Origin: an uncultured Pelagibacteraceae bacterium
GTDB lineage: Bacteria; Pseudomonadota; Alphaproteobacteria; Pelagibacterales; Pelagibacteraceae
Assembly: GCA_902521355.1 (NCBI GenBank)
Contig: CABYRT010000005.1
Span: 35,716-99,715 of the forward strand
Length of the DNA stretch: 64,000 nt
Direction of reading: 5' to 3'
Shown here: in pieces, positions 1 to 8,369 of the stretch
Numbering within the stretch: position 1 is the stretch's first letter
How the letters are laid out: each line of letters opens with the position of its first letter
Program-made: the position numbers and the translations under genes
The notes under the pieces: generated by a model
Database searches by the model: none
What the model saw: only the letters and a program-made list of their open reading frames with translations
What the model was told of the DNA's origin: nothing

Positions 1-162
1 AAGGTTTTTTGTTTTCCTATTATCTAGTTTAACGTCAATAATCTCAAATTTTCCATCGTCTTTACTCTCTAAGTTTTTAAGACTTTCCTCATTTATATCA
101 TCTAAATAATGAGATACTTTAAAGCTGCATGTGTAATATGTTTCAACTAAATATTTTGCCAT
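1..162 (-). CDS. Hypothetical protein, 3' end cut by window edge
   Basis: A minus-strand reading frame open from an ATG (complement of 160-162) to the left edge, 54 codons without a stop, too short for the ORF track. The visible protein begins MAKYLVETYYTCSFK and is mixed acidic/basic with no membrane segment or signal peptide. I do not recognise the family. It is divergent from the NDUFA12 gene across 106 bases that contain a 24-bp perfect palindrome, so the two may share a control region. The frame shows normal codon use for the window, which is why I accept it; the real length and C-terminus are unknown. Confidence 0.7.
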   Translation of the reverse strand, partial: MAKYLVETYYTCSFKVSHYLDDINEESLKNLESKDDGKFEIIDVKLDNRKTKNL

Positions 163-224
163 TGTAATCCTATTTGTAAATTGAATCTTGATTAGAATTA
201 TGTATATACATTTTTGAAATATAG

Positions 225-248
225 TCTAATTGTAAATTTACAATTAGA
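225..248. promoter_or_regulatory. 24-bp perfect palindrome in divergent intergenic region
   Basis: TCTAATTGTAAATTTACAATTAGA is its own reverse complement. It lies 20 bases before the NDUFA12 ATG and 62 bases from the divergent start at 162. A dimeric regulator operator is one reading; an RNA hairpin in the NDUFA12 leader is another. A shorter palindrome, TGTATATACA, sits at 211-220. Confidence 0.5.
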
Positions 249-268
249 AATTGAAAATAATTTAAAAA

Positions 269-625
269 ATGATTAAAGAAATTTTTACTTGGTGGAACAA
301 ACAAACATTTGGCACTAGACTAAATACAATTTTATTTGGAAAACTTGTTGGCGAAGATAATTCAGGCAACAAATATTATGAAAGCAAATCGGGAAAAAGA
401 TGGGTAATTTACAATGGGGAAGTCGAAGCATCAAAAATACCCAGTGAATGGTATTCTTGGATTCACCGAACTGGAAATAAAATTGAAAATAGTCATGAAT
501 TAGATAAATATAGCTGGCAAAAAGAGCATATGCCAAATCAAACGGGCACTGAAAATTCTTATCATCCAAATAAAAATAAAAGTAAAAATGCTTCGAATAA
601 AAAATACACTTCTTGGAAAAGTTAA
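269..625 (+). CDS. NADH:ubiquinone oxidoreductase NDUFA12-like subunit
   Basis: A 118-residue protein of the NDUFA12 (17.2 kDa, B17.2) family, an accessory subunit of respiratory complex I in mitochondria and alphaproteobacteria that binds on the matrix/cytoplasmic side near the iron-sulfur subunits. Family features seen: an N-terminal WWNKQTFGTRL segment, GEDNSGNKYYE near residue 28, RWVIY near 44 and the EASKIPSEWYSWIH block near 53, followed by a proline/asparagine-rich basic tail. Its 3' end overlaps the DUF2155 gene by 38 bases, the usual alphaproteobacterial neighbour. Its presence away from the nuo operon is normal. The ORF on the opposite strand at 315-569 is a shadow. Confidence 0.93.
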   Translation: MIKEIFTWWNKQTFGTRLNTILFGKLVGEDNSGNKYYESKSGKRWVIYNGEVEASKIPSEWYSWIHRTGNKIENSHELDKYSWQKEHMPNQTGTENSYHPNKNKSKNASNKKYTSWKS

Positions 626-995
626 AGTTTTTATACTTGTTTTTTTTTCTTATAATTTGTTAATGATCAATTCTTTAAGTGAAAATAATACACGAACAGA
701 AAATTATGCTGTTTTAACAATATTAGACAAAGTAAACTCTCAGAGTGACATTATAGAGATTGAGGTTGGAAAGGAATATAAATTTAAAAATCTATCTATA
801 AACATTCTTAAATGTAATAATTCAAAATTTGATGATGATCCGGAAGTCACAGCATACATGCAAGTAAGAGATACAGTAAACAAAGATGACAACAAGGTGT
901 TCATTTTTAATGATTGGACATTCGCCTCGTCTCCATCAATTAGACCTTTTGATCACCCTGTGTATGATATTTGGTTAAAAAAATGTTATTCTTAA
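588..995 (+). CDS. DUF2155 domain protein, exported
   Basis: A 135-residue DUF2155 family protein. After a basic start (MLRIKNTLLGK) there is a hydrophobic segment at about residues 13-28 that looks like a signal peptide or anchor, so it probably acts in the periplasm. The DUF2155 core is clear: a KVNSQSDIIEIEVG strand region, a cysteine-containing LNILKC-like segment, and the C-terminal FASSPSI..FDHPVYDIWLKKC signature, leaving two conserved cysteines that could form a disulfide. The biochemical function of the family is not known. It is translationally overlapped with NDUFA12 upstream and its stop overlaps the convergent accC stop by four bases. Confidence 0.88.
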   Translation: MLRIKNTLLGKVKVFILVFFSYNLLMINSLSENNTRTENYAVLTILDKVNSQSDIIEIEVGKEYKFKNLSINILKCNNSKFDDDPEVTAYMQVRDTVNKDDNKVFIFNDWTFASSPSIRPFDHPVYDIWLKKCYS

Positions 996-2329
996 AGTAA
1001 TTTTTCTTTATCAAGCCAACTCACATTAAAATCTGAATCTAAAAATTTTTTGTGATTTAAAAGTATTTTATGTAAGTCTATCGTTGTTTTAATGCCCTCT
1101 ATAACAAATTCATCAAGGGATCTTCGCATTCTTTGAATTGCTTCAGTTCTATTCCTTCCATGACATATTACTTTGCAAATCATGCTATCATAGTATGGAG
1201 TCACTTTGTATCCCTGAAATATTGCTCCGTCTACTCTAGTTCTAAAACCTGATGGTTGATGACACATTGTAATTTCTCCTGGCGAAGGTTGAAAATTTTT
1301 ACTTACATCTTCAGCATTTATTCGGCACTCAATTGCGTGACCTCTTGGGTTAATATCTTCCTGTTTTAAGGCAGTATTACCATCATATGCAATCCATATC
1401 TGTTCTTTTATTAAATCTATACCTGTTACTACTTCAGTTACTGGATGTTCAACTTGTATTCTCGTATTCATTTCTAAAAAATAAAATTTTCCATCCTCAA
1501 AAATAAATTCTACTGTGCCCGCACCTTCATATCCAATTTGGCTTACCATTTTTACAGTTTTATCAAAAAGATCTTTTCTTAGTTGATTATTTAATAAAGG
1601 ACTGGGTGTTTCCTCAATTAATTTTTGATGTCTTCTTTGAATAGAACAATCTCTTTCATGAAGATGCACAGTTCTATTTTTACCAGATAATACCTGAACT
1701 TCTATATGTCTTGGATTTTGAAAAAATTTCTCAATATAAACTTCATTATTACCAAAAAACTTTTTTGCCTCAGTTTTTGCAGTTAAAAATAAGCTTTCAA
1801 ATTCATCTTCTTTTTTAACAACTTTCATTCCTTTTCCACCACCACCACCAGCTGCCTTAATCAACACTGGATATCCAATTTGTTTACATATTTTTTTTGC
1901 TTCATTTAAATCAGATATCCCACCTTCAGATCCATCAATCACTGGAAGACCATATTTTTTTGCTATTTTTTTTGCTTCAATTTTATCACCCATCATTTTA
2001 ATCAGTGAAGATGATGGACCAATAAATTTAATTTTGTTTTGTTCAAGGATTTTTGCAAATTCATAATTTTCAGATAAAAAACCATATCCTGGATGTACAG
2101 CTTCAGAATTTGTCAATTCAATTGCTGACATAATTGCTGGAATGTTTAAATAACTATTCGAGGCTTGATGCGGCCCAACACAAATACTTTCGTCAGCTAA
2201 TCGAACATGCATACTATTTCTATCAACATCAGAATGAATTGCGACTGTTTTTATTCCCCATTCCTTGCATGCTCTGATAACTCTAACAGCTATCTCACCT
2301 CTATTTGCAACAAGAATTTTTTTGAACAT
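992..2329 (-). CDS. accC: Acetyl-CoA carboxylase biotin carboxylase subunit
   Basis: A 445-residue biotin carboxylase, the subunit that uses ATP and bicarbonate to carboxylate biotin on AccB, the first half-reaction of acetyl-CoA carboxylase in fatty acid synthesis. It has the N-terminal FKKILVANRGEIAVR Rossmann-like domain, the glycine-rich ATP-grasp loop (AAGGGGGKGMK, near residue 160), the MNTRIQVEHPVTE active-site block near 290 and the C-terminal ARGHAIECRINAED-type lid segment. Length matches the bacterial family (about 447). It lies two bases after accB in the aroQ-accB-accC order and is surely cotranscribed. In many alphaproteobacteria aat follows accC; here the convergent DUF2155 gene follows directly. 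Confidence 0.98.
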   Translation of the reverse strand: MFKKILVANRGEIAVRVIRACKEWGIKTVAIHSDVDRNSMHVRLADESICVGPHQASNSYLNIPAIMSAIELTNSEAVHPGYGFLSENYEFAKILEQNKIKFIGPSSSLIKMMGDKIEAKKIAKKYGLPVIDGSEGGISDLNEAKKICKQIGYPVLIKAAGGGGGKGMKVVKKEDEFESLFLTAKTEAKKFFGNNEVYIEKFFQNPRHIEVQVLSGKNRTVHLHERDCSIQRRHQKLIEETPSPLLNNQLRKDLFDKTVKMVSQIGYEGAGTVEFIFEDGKFYFLEMNTRIQVEHPVTEVVTGIDLIKEQIWIAYDGNTALKQEDINPRGHAIECRINAEDVSKNFQPSPGEITMCHQPSGFRTRVDGAIFQGYKVTPYYDSMICKVICHGRNRTEAIQRMRRSLDEFVIEGIKTTIDLHKILLNHKKFLDSDFNVSWLDKEKLL

Positions 2330-2331
2330 TA

Positions 2332-2754
2332 TTACTCAATTATTACTAAAGTATGCCCATATTCAACAGGCTGACCGTCTTCAACGCAGATTTTTTTTAC
2401 AGTACCAGTTATTGGAGATGGAACATGGTTCATTGTTTTCATAGCTTCAACAATCATAATCGTGTCGCCTTTGTTAATTTTTTTACCAACATCTACAAAC
2501 TTTTTACCACCTGGTTCTGGTGCCAAATAAGCTGTTCCTATAATAGGCGATGGAACTTCAGTCCCACTAATATTATCTTGTTCTATATTTTCTGTTTTTA
2601 TTTCTGATTTTATTTCTTTAACTGATGTTATATTTGATCCGAAAGATTTTGATACTTTAACTTTTATATCTTTTTCTGTGTACTCTATCTCGTTAAGATT
2701 AAATTCATTTAAATATTCTGTAAGCTCTTTAATTATACTTTTATTTATTTTCAT
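2332..2754 (-). CDS. accB: Biotin carboxyl carrier protein of acetyl-CoA carboxylase
   Basis: A 140-residue BCCP. The N-terminal third (residues 1-45) is a charged helical region that mediates interaction with AccC; a flexible linker follows; the C-terminal biotinyl domain begins near VPSPIIGTAYLAPEPG and carries the biotin attachment site EAMKTMN with the target lysine at residue 106. The Thr after Lys, in place of Leu or Met, is a common alphaproteobacterial variant. The gene overlaps aroQ by 14 bases and is followed by accC after two bases, so translation of the three is likely coupled. Somewhat shorter than the E. coli protein (156). Confidence 0.97.
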   Translation of the reverse strand: MKINKSIIKELTEYLNEFNLNEIEYTEKDIKVKVSKSFGSNITSVKEIKSEIKTENIEQDNISGTEVPSPIIGTAYLAPEPGGKKFVDVGKKINKGDTIMIVEAMKTMNHVPSPITGTVKKICVEDGQPVEYGHTLVIIE

Positions 2755-3184
2755 TCAACATTTCATGCATAGAATTTATGGCCAAAATATATCCATTTAT
2801 ACCTAATCCACAAATTATTCCTGTAACCACTCCACTTATTACAGATTTATGACGAAACTCCTCTCTTTTATATATATTTGATATATGGAGTTCAATTATT
2901 TTGCCTTTAAATATATCTAGAGCATCTCTAATTGCAACCGATGTGTGGCTATATCCACCTGCATTAATTATAATTCCTTCAAATTTATTTCTGGCACTTT
3001 GAATAGTATCAACGATTTCTCCTTCAACATTCGATTGTTTCATTTCAAGAATTAAATTTAATTCTTTCGATTTTTTCTTACAAATATCCTCTAAGTATTT
3101 ATAATCTTTGCTACCATATTGTGATTGTTCTCTCTCACCTATTAGATTAAGATTGGGTCCATTAATGATTAATATTTTACTCAC
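2741..3184 (-). CDS. aroQ: Type II 3-dehydroquinate dehydratase
   Basis: Catalyses the third step of the shikimate pathway, 3-dehydroquinate to 3-dehydroshikimate. I start the gene at a GTG (complement of 3182-3184), giving 147 residues, the normal type II length. The protein then begins VSKILIINGPNLNLIGERE, the family's signature with the catalytic tyrosine soon after (SQYGS), the NAGGYSHTS loop and ELHISNIYKREEFRHKS with the catalytic histidine. A Shine-Dalgarno AAGGA precedes this GTG. The ORF track's longer version adds 54 hydrophobic residues antisense to thiS and is not credible. Only 16 bases separate this start from the divergent thiS start. Confidence 0.96.
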   Translation of the reverse strand: MSKILIINGPNLNLIGEREQSQYGSKDYKYLEDICKKKSKELNLILEMKQSNVEGEIVDTIQSARNKFEGIIINAGGYSHTSVAIRDALDIFKGKIIELHISNIYKREEFRHKSVISGVVTGIICGLGINGYILAINSMHEMLNENK

Positions 3185-3200
3185 GAAATCCTTATAATCT

Positions 3201-3419
3201 ATGAATATTAAAAATAAAATAAAAATAACTGTAAATGGCAAGCAAATGCAAATAATTCCCAAATTTTCACTTAAGAGCTTGATTACAAAATTAAATATGC
3301 CAATAAATAAAATAGCTATAGAACTAAATAAAAAAATTATAGACAAAAAACGAATTTCTAAAATTCAATTAAAAAAAGGTGATAAAATAGAAATTGTTCA
3401 TTTTATCGGTGGTGGATAA
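3201..3419 (+). CDS. thiS: Sulfur carrier protein ThiS
   Basis: A 72-residue ubiquitin-fold sulfur carrier that supplies thiocarboxylate sulfur for thiazole formation. The C-terminus is HFIGGG, with the essential terminal Gly-Gly for adenylation and thiocarboxylation, and the N-terminal KITVNGKQ beta strand is typical. The stop codon overlaps the thiG start (TAATG), so the two products are translationally coupled and act together. No TPP riboswitch can precede it: only 16 bases separate it from the divergent aroQ start. ThiF, ThiH/ThiO and ThiC are not in the window. Confidence 0.93.
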   Translation: MNIKNKIKITVNGKQMQIIPKFSLKSLITKLNMPINKIAIELNKKIIDKKRISKIQLKKGDKIEIVHFIGGG

Positions 3420-4192
3420 TGATTGACAATAAATTTAAGATAGCAAATAAGATTTTTAAATCACGTTTAATAGTTGGAACAGGAAAATATAAAAGCTTCA
3501 GTGAATGCGCCAAAGCCATTAAGACTTCTGGTGCAGACATAGTGACAGTTGCAGTTAGAAGAGTAAACATATCTAATAAGAATAAAGCTAGATTGATGGA
3601 CTTTATAGATCCAAAAAAAATAACATACTTACCAAATACAGCTGGATGTTTCACAGCAGAGGATGCAATTAGAACTTTAAGATTAGCAAGAGAAATAGGT
3701 GGATGGAAATTAGTAAAATTAGAGGTATTAGGTGACAAAAGAAACCTTTTTCCTGAAATGATTGAAACTTTAAGATCTACCGAACTATTAACCAAAGAAG
3801 GTTTTAAAGTAATGGTTTATTGTAATGATGATCCATTAATGGCAAAAAGATTAGAAAATGCAGGTGCAGTTGCTATTATGCCTCTCGCCGCTCCAATTGG
3901 TTCAGGTCTTGGTATACAAAATAAAGTAAATATAAAAATTATCAGAAAACAAACAAAATTACCTTTAATTATTGATGCTGGAATAGGGCAAGCTTCTGAC
4001 GCAACTATAGCAATGGAGTTAGGATGTGATGGTGTTTTAATAAATACAGCAATTGCAAAAGCTAAAAATCCATTTCAAATGGCAGAAGCAATGAAGCTTG
4101 CAGTTATTTCAGGAAGAAAGTCTTTTTTATCAGGAAGAATCAATCCAAATTTATTTGGCTCAGCATCAACTACTAATAAAGGAATTATTTAG
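3419..4192 (+). CDS. thiG: Thiazole synthase ThiG
   Basis: A 257-residue TIM-barrel thiazole synthase that condenses 1-deoxy-xylulose 5-phosphate, dehydroglycine and ThiS thiocarboxylate into the thiazole half of thiamine. Visible family features: FKSRLIVGTGKYKS at the N-terminus, the VTVAVRRVNI strand, LPNTAGCFTAEDAIRTLRLAREI, VKLEVLGD with the Schiff-base lysine region, and the phosphate-binding PLAAPIGSGLGIQN and DAGIGQASDA loops. Full family length. It overlaps thiS by one base and its 3' end overlaps the convergent RNase E/G gene by 8 bases. Cultured SAR11 strains keep thiazole synthesis but lack thiC and need the pyrimidine moiety; this pair fits that picture. Confidence 0.97.
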   Translation: MIDNKFKIANKIFKSRLIVGTGKYKSFSECAKAIKTSGADIVTVAVRRVNISNKNKARLMDFIDPKKITYLPNTAGCFTAEDAIRTLRLAREIGGWKLVKLEVLGDKRNLFPEMIETLRSTELLTKEGFKVMVYCNDDPLMAKRLENAGAVAIMPLAAPIGSGLGIQNKVNIKIIRKQTKLPLIIDAGIGQASDATIAMELGCDGVLINTAIAKAKNPFQMAEAMKLAVISGRKSFLSGRINPNLFGSASTTNKGII

Positions 4193-5951
4193 TTTTTTTC
4201 TTATGAAATTGCTTTCTGAACTTTCTTTTTTTAAAAATTTTTCTATTTTTAACGTTAATAATTTTATTTTCTTTTTTTAATTCAATTTTTATAGACTTAA
4301 GCTTTTCTACCTTTTCTATTTTATCTAAAACTTTTTTTGTTTTTGATTTAAACTCAATTATATAATCTTCTAGGTTTAGATCATTATTTATAATTAAATT
4401 AATTTTTGCCTTATTTTTTTTTTCAAAGTATTTTACAACTTCTTGATAATGGTCTGCTATATATTTCTCAATTTTATCATTAATTGTCAATTCAACCAAT
4501 TTAGCATTAATTTCTAAAGACTTTATTTCTATTAATTTTAGTATTTTTAAAACAAAGGTTTCATCTGTTAATTTCATATGCCACTTTACATTGCTTTCTC
4601 TTAACCTTTGTCTAGACATTTCTAGCAATCCAAAATTACTTATTCTACCAATTTGAATTCTTGCTCTATCATTTCTGCATTTCTCTTTTAATTTCCGCTC
4701 AACTTGTCGTCTATTATTGAAGTTAAGCATATCAATAAAATCGATTATTATTAATCCAGACAAATCTCTTATCTTGATTTGTCTAGCAATTTCTTCAGCT
4801 GCTTCAATATTTGTGTCAAATGCTGTGCTTTCAACGTTTTTTTGTTTAATAGATTTGCCTGAATTAACATCTATTGATACTAAGGCTTCAGTAGGATTTA
4901 TAACTAGATAACCGCCTGACGTTAATTTTACCTCTGTCTCAAATATTTCAAATAATTTTTTTTCAATATTTTCTTTGTAAAAAAGAGGGACTTTATCTCT
5001 GTACTTTTTAACTTTTTTTAATTGATTAGGCATCATTAGCTTGATGTAATTTTTTGTTTTTTGATAACCCTCATTTCCTTCAACATATATAGTTTGAGTA
5101 TCATCATCATACATGTCTCTAATACATCTTTTGATAATGTCACTTTCTTGATGAATAAGAGATGGAGCAATTGAGTTTAAAGCATTATCTTTAATTTTAT
5201 CCCAAACTGAAATTAAATTTTTTAAATCATTCTCTATTTCATTTTTTGTCTTATTTGATCCAGCAGTTCTTACAATTATTCCCATCTCTTTAGGAATTAT
5301 TATTTCATTTAAAATATTTCTTATTTTTTTTCTATCTCCCGCATTAAATATTTTTCTTGAAATTCCACCGCCTTTAGCTGTGTTAGGCATCAAGACAATA
5401 TATTTACCAGCAATTGAAATAAACGTGCTTAGGGCCGCTCCCTTTAAACCTCTTTCATCTTTCAATACCTGTACTAGAATTACTTGATTTGGTTTTATAA
5501 CTTCTTGTATTTTATATCTTTTAGATGGAAATTTTTTTTGAGTATTGAATTTTTCTTTTTCATCGTCTTCATTCTTTTCGACAGGATCATTAATTTTTAT
5601 TTCTTCTTTTCCTTCTAGAATTTGATCCTCTATAACTTCACTCTCTTTTGATAATTCTTCTCTGACAAGTTCTTCTTCTTTTTTTATCTTTTCTAAATCG
5701 CTTAATGGAAGTTGGTAATAATCTGACTGAATATCATTAAATGATAAAAATCCATGTCTTTCTCTTCCAAAGTCAACGAATGCTGCTTGCAAGGAAGGCT
5801 CAATTCTACTTACTTTACCAAGATATATATTATTCTTAATTAAAGTATTATTTATACTTTCATATTCATAGTCTTCGATATGATTGTTATTTTTAAGAAC
5901 AACTCTTGTTTCATTAGGATGCGATGCATCAATGTATAAATTTTTAGACAT
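4185..5951 (-). CDS. Ribonuclease E/G, Zn-link cysteines absent
   Basis: A 588-residue endoribonuclease of the RNase E/G family, acting in mRNA decay and rRNA processing. It has the N-terminal S1 domain (NNIYLGKVSRIEPSLQAAFVDFG) interrupted by an acidic lysine/glutamate-rich insertion at about residues 75-145, as in alphaproteobacterial RNase E; the 5'-sensor/RNase H region with RTAGSNKT; and DNase I-like catalytic motifs LVSIDVNSGK and LIIIDFIDML with the magnesium-binding aspartates. After RQRLRESNVKWHM the CPxCxGxG Zn-link expected here is missing. There is no long C-terminal degradosome scaffold, only a basic tail ending KKRKFRKQFHKKKTK. It may be called rne or rng; the S1 insertion favours an rne origin. 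Confidence 0.93.
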   Translation of the reverse strand: MSKNLYIDASHPNETRVVLKNNNHIEDYEYESINNTLIKNNIYLGKVSRIEPSLQAAFVDFGRERHGFLSFNDIQSDYYQLPLSDLEKIKKEEELVREELSKESEVIEDQILEGKEEIKINDPVEKNEDDEKEKFNTQKKFPSKRYKIQEVIKPNQVILVQVLKDERGLKGAALSTFISIAGKYIVLMPNTAKGGGISRKIFNAGDRKKIRNILNEIIIPKEMGIIVRTAGSNKTKNEIENDLKNLISVWDKIKDNALNSIAPSLIHQESDIIKRCIRDMYDDDTQTIYVEGNEGYQKTKNYIKLMMPNQLKKVKKYRDKVPLFYKENIEKKLFEIFETEVKLTSGGYLVINPTEALVSIDVNSGKSIKQKNVESTAFDTNIEAAEEIARQIKIRDLSGLIIIDFIDMLNFNNRRQVERKLKEKCRNDRARIQIGRISNFGLLEMSRQRLRESNVKWHMKLTDETFVLKILKLIEIKSLEINAKLVELTINDKIEKYIADHYQEVVKYFEKKNKAKINLIINNDLNLEDYIIEFKSKTKKVLDKIEKVEKLKSIKIELKKENKIINVKNRKIFKKRKFRKQFHKKKTK

Positions 5952-6032
5952 AATTTTAGTGATTTTTTCATAAGTTTATTTATTAAATTCTGTGCCTTAA
6001 CAATAACAAATTCATGAAATATTTAAACTAAA

Positions 6033-8369
6033 ATGCAAAAAATTATCAAAAGAATATTTGTAATAGGATTGTTGTTTTCTACTGTATTTTTGATTGGAAT
6101 TATATCCATTCTTTGGACATACTCAAATAAACTACCTGATTATAAATATCTTAAAAATTATAAACCACCTGTTTCCAGTAAATTATATTCTGGAAATGGT
6201 GTTTTGGTTAGTGATTTTTCTTCAGAAAAAAGAATATTTGTTCCTTACACAGCAATATCACAAACAGTAATAAATGCTTTCTTATCTGCAGAGGATAAAA
6301 ATTTCTTTGATCATCCAGGTGTTGATGCAAAAGGCGTTATTAGAGCTATAAAAAATAATATTTTCAACCTAATATATTCAAGAAGATTAGAGGGCGCGTC
6401 AACCATTACTCAACAAGTGGCAAAAAACTTTCTTCTAAACAATGAGATCAGTATAGATCGAAAAATAAAAGAGGCCATTTTAGCATTCAGAATTGAACGT
6501 GTTTTAACAAAAAAAAGAATTTTAGAACTATATCTGAATCAAATTTATCTAGGAGAAGGGAGTTATGGAATAGCTTCAGCAAGCTTAAGATATTTCAATA
6601 AACCAATAAGTGAACTTGATTATGGAGAAGCAGCATTATTAGCGGCTCTTCCAAAAGCACCAAGTAAATATAATCCATATAAAAATATTGAATTAGCAAA
6701 ATTTAGAAGAAACTTAGTTTTAAATAATTTATTAGAAAATGGTTTTATAAATAAAAAACAACACTTAGATTTAAGTAAATCTAAAATTAATTTGAAAAAA
6801 AGAAAAAGAATTTATTTGGAAGACTCAAGGTACTATGTTGAAGATGTTAGAAAAGAAGTGATTGATAAATATGGTTTTGATCAAGTTTATAAACAAGGTT
6901 TTAATATTAAAACACCTTTAAACTTAGAATTACAAAAAATTGCAACTCAATCGCTCAGGAATGGTTTGCAAGAATTTGATAAAAGAAAAGGATGGAGAGG
7001 AGCTCTATCTAATATAAAAAAACATAAAAATTGGATTAACGATCTTAAAGATCTAAATCTAGAAAAATCTTTAGGGTGGGAATTAGCTGTTGTCACTAGA
7101 ATTGATAAATTTGAAACAGTCATCGAAACTCAAAATGAAAATATTGGAACAATTAATTTTAATGATATTGATTGGACCCGAAAGGAATTCAAAAAACTAT
7201 TTAAAATTGGAGATATAATTCATGTCAAGAAATTATCCGATGGAAACTATAGTTTAAAACAACTCCCGAAAGCTAATGGAGGTATTGTTGTAATGGACCC
7301 ATATAGTGGAAGGGTTTTAGCATTGTCAGGTGGCTTTAGTTTTAAAAAAAGTGAATTCAACAGAGCATCTCAAGCAAAACGTCAACCCGGGTCAGCATTT
7401 AAACCTTTCATATATGCTTTAGCATTAGAAAATAATTTTTCACCAACCACATTAGTATTAGATGCACCTATAGTATTAGATCAAGGAAATGATTTAAAAA
7501 TGTGGAAACCAGAAAATTATGGTAAAAAGTTTTATGGACCTTCAACACTAAGAACAGGCATAGAAAAATCAAGAAATCTAATGACTGTCAGAATAGCTCA
7601 AGAACTAGGTATAGATAAAATAATAAATTTTTCAAAAAAATTAAATATTTATGAAAATCCTGATGAACTTATGTCGGTATCTTTGGGATCTGCCGAAACA
7701 ACTTTGTTAAAAATTACAAGCGCTTACTGCTCCTTTTTAAATGGTGGAAAATTAGTTAACCCAATATTAATTGATAGAATTCAAGACAGTGAGGGAAATA
7801 CTATTTTTAATAATGAAAAAAGATTTTGTGAAAATTGTGATTTAATTTCATATGATGGAACAAGTAACCCAATTATTAAAAATAAATATCAACAGATTTT
7901 TTCACCACAAACGGCCTATCAGATCACTTCTATGTTGAAAGGCGTTATAGAACGTGGAACTGGAAAAGGTTTAAGAGAATTAAAACTTGAATTAGCTGGA
8001 AAGACCGGAACAACAAACAAAAATACAGATACTTGGTTTATAGGATTTACATCTAATTTAGTGGTTGGTGTATACATTGGCTATGATAATCCAAAGAGTT
8101 TAGGTAAATTCGAGACAGGTTCAAAAACAGCGATGCCAGTTTTTAAAGAATTCATAAAAAAAACAGCAAATACTTTTAATGCGAGACCTTTTAAAGTTGC
8201 AGACAATATAAATATGATGGTTATAGATGCAAAAACAGGAAAAAAAGCGAATTCTAAAACCAAGTTAGCCATAATTGAGTCATTTAAAAAAAATGATAAT
8301 AAACTCAACAATAAATCTAATAATTTTGATAGTAGATTAAATACAACAAATATATTAAAATTTTATTAA
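6033..8369 (+). CDS. mrcA: Penicillin-binding protein 1A, bifunctional peptidoglycan synthase
   Basis: A 778-residue class A PBP in the inner membrane that polymerises and crosslinks peptidoglycan. Order: short cytoplasmic tail, one membrane anchor (about residues 7-28), glycosyltransferase domain with FLSAEDKNFFDHPGVD and the EGASTITQQVAKNFLL motif, a linker/OB-like region, then the transpeptidase domain with SxxK (QPGSAFKPF, catalytic Ser), SRN (EKSRNLMTV) and KTGTT (LAGKTGTTNK). It is a normal but compact PBP1A. The stop overlaps the prfB start by one base. Divergent from RNase E/G; the rne-mrcA-prfB order is common in alphaproteobacteria, though the amidase gene often found between rne and mrcA is absent. 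Confidence 0.96.
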   Translation: MQKIIKRIFVIGLLFSTVFLIGIISILWTYSNKLPDYKYLKNYKPPVSSKLYSGNGVLVSDFSSEKRIFVPYTAISQTVINAFLSAEDKNFFDHPGVDAKGVIRAIKNNIFNLIYSRRLEGASTITQQVAKNFLLNNEISIDRKIKEAILAFRIERVLTKKRILELYLNQIYLGEGSYGIASASLRYFNKPISELDYGEAALLAALPKAPSKYNPYKNIELAKFRRNLVLNNLLENGFINKKQHLDLSKSKINLKKRKRIYLEDSRYYVEDVRKEVIDKYGFDQVYKQGFNIKTPLNLELQKIATQSLRNGLQEFDKRKGWRGALSNIKKHKNWINDLKDLNLEKSLGWELAVVTRIDKFETVIETQNENIGTINFNDIDWTRKEFKKLFKIGDIIHVKKLSDGNYSLKQLPKANGGIVVMDPYSGRVLALSGGFSFKKSEFNRASQAKRQPGSAFKPFIYALALENNFSPTTLVLDAPIVLDQGNDLKMWKPENYGKKFYGPSTLRTGIEKSRNLMTVRIAQELGIDKIINFSKKLNIYENPDELMSVSLGSAETTLLKITSAYCSFLNGGKLVNPILIDRIQDSEGNTIFNNEKRFCENCDLISYDGTSNPIIKNKYQQIFSPQTAYQITSMLKGVIERGTGKGLRELKLELAGKTGTTNKNTDTWFIGFTSNLVVGVYIGYDNPKSLGKFETGSKTAMPVFKEFIKKTANTFNARPFKVADNINMMVIDAKTGKKANSKTKLAIIESFKKNDNKLNNKSNNFDSRLNTTNILKFY

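Noticed and set aside
3185-3346. N-terminal 54-residue hydrophobic extension of aroQ in the ORF track
   Set aside because: It is antisense to thiS, and a GTG with AAGGA gives the normal type II length; the extension is an artefact.
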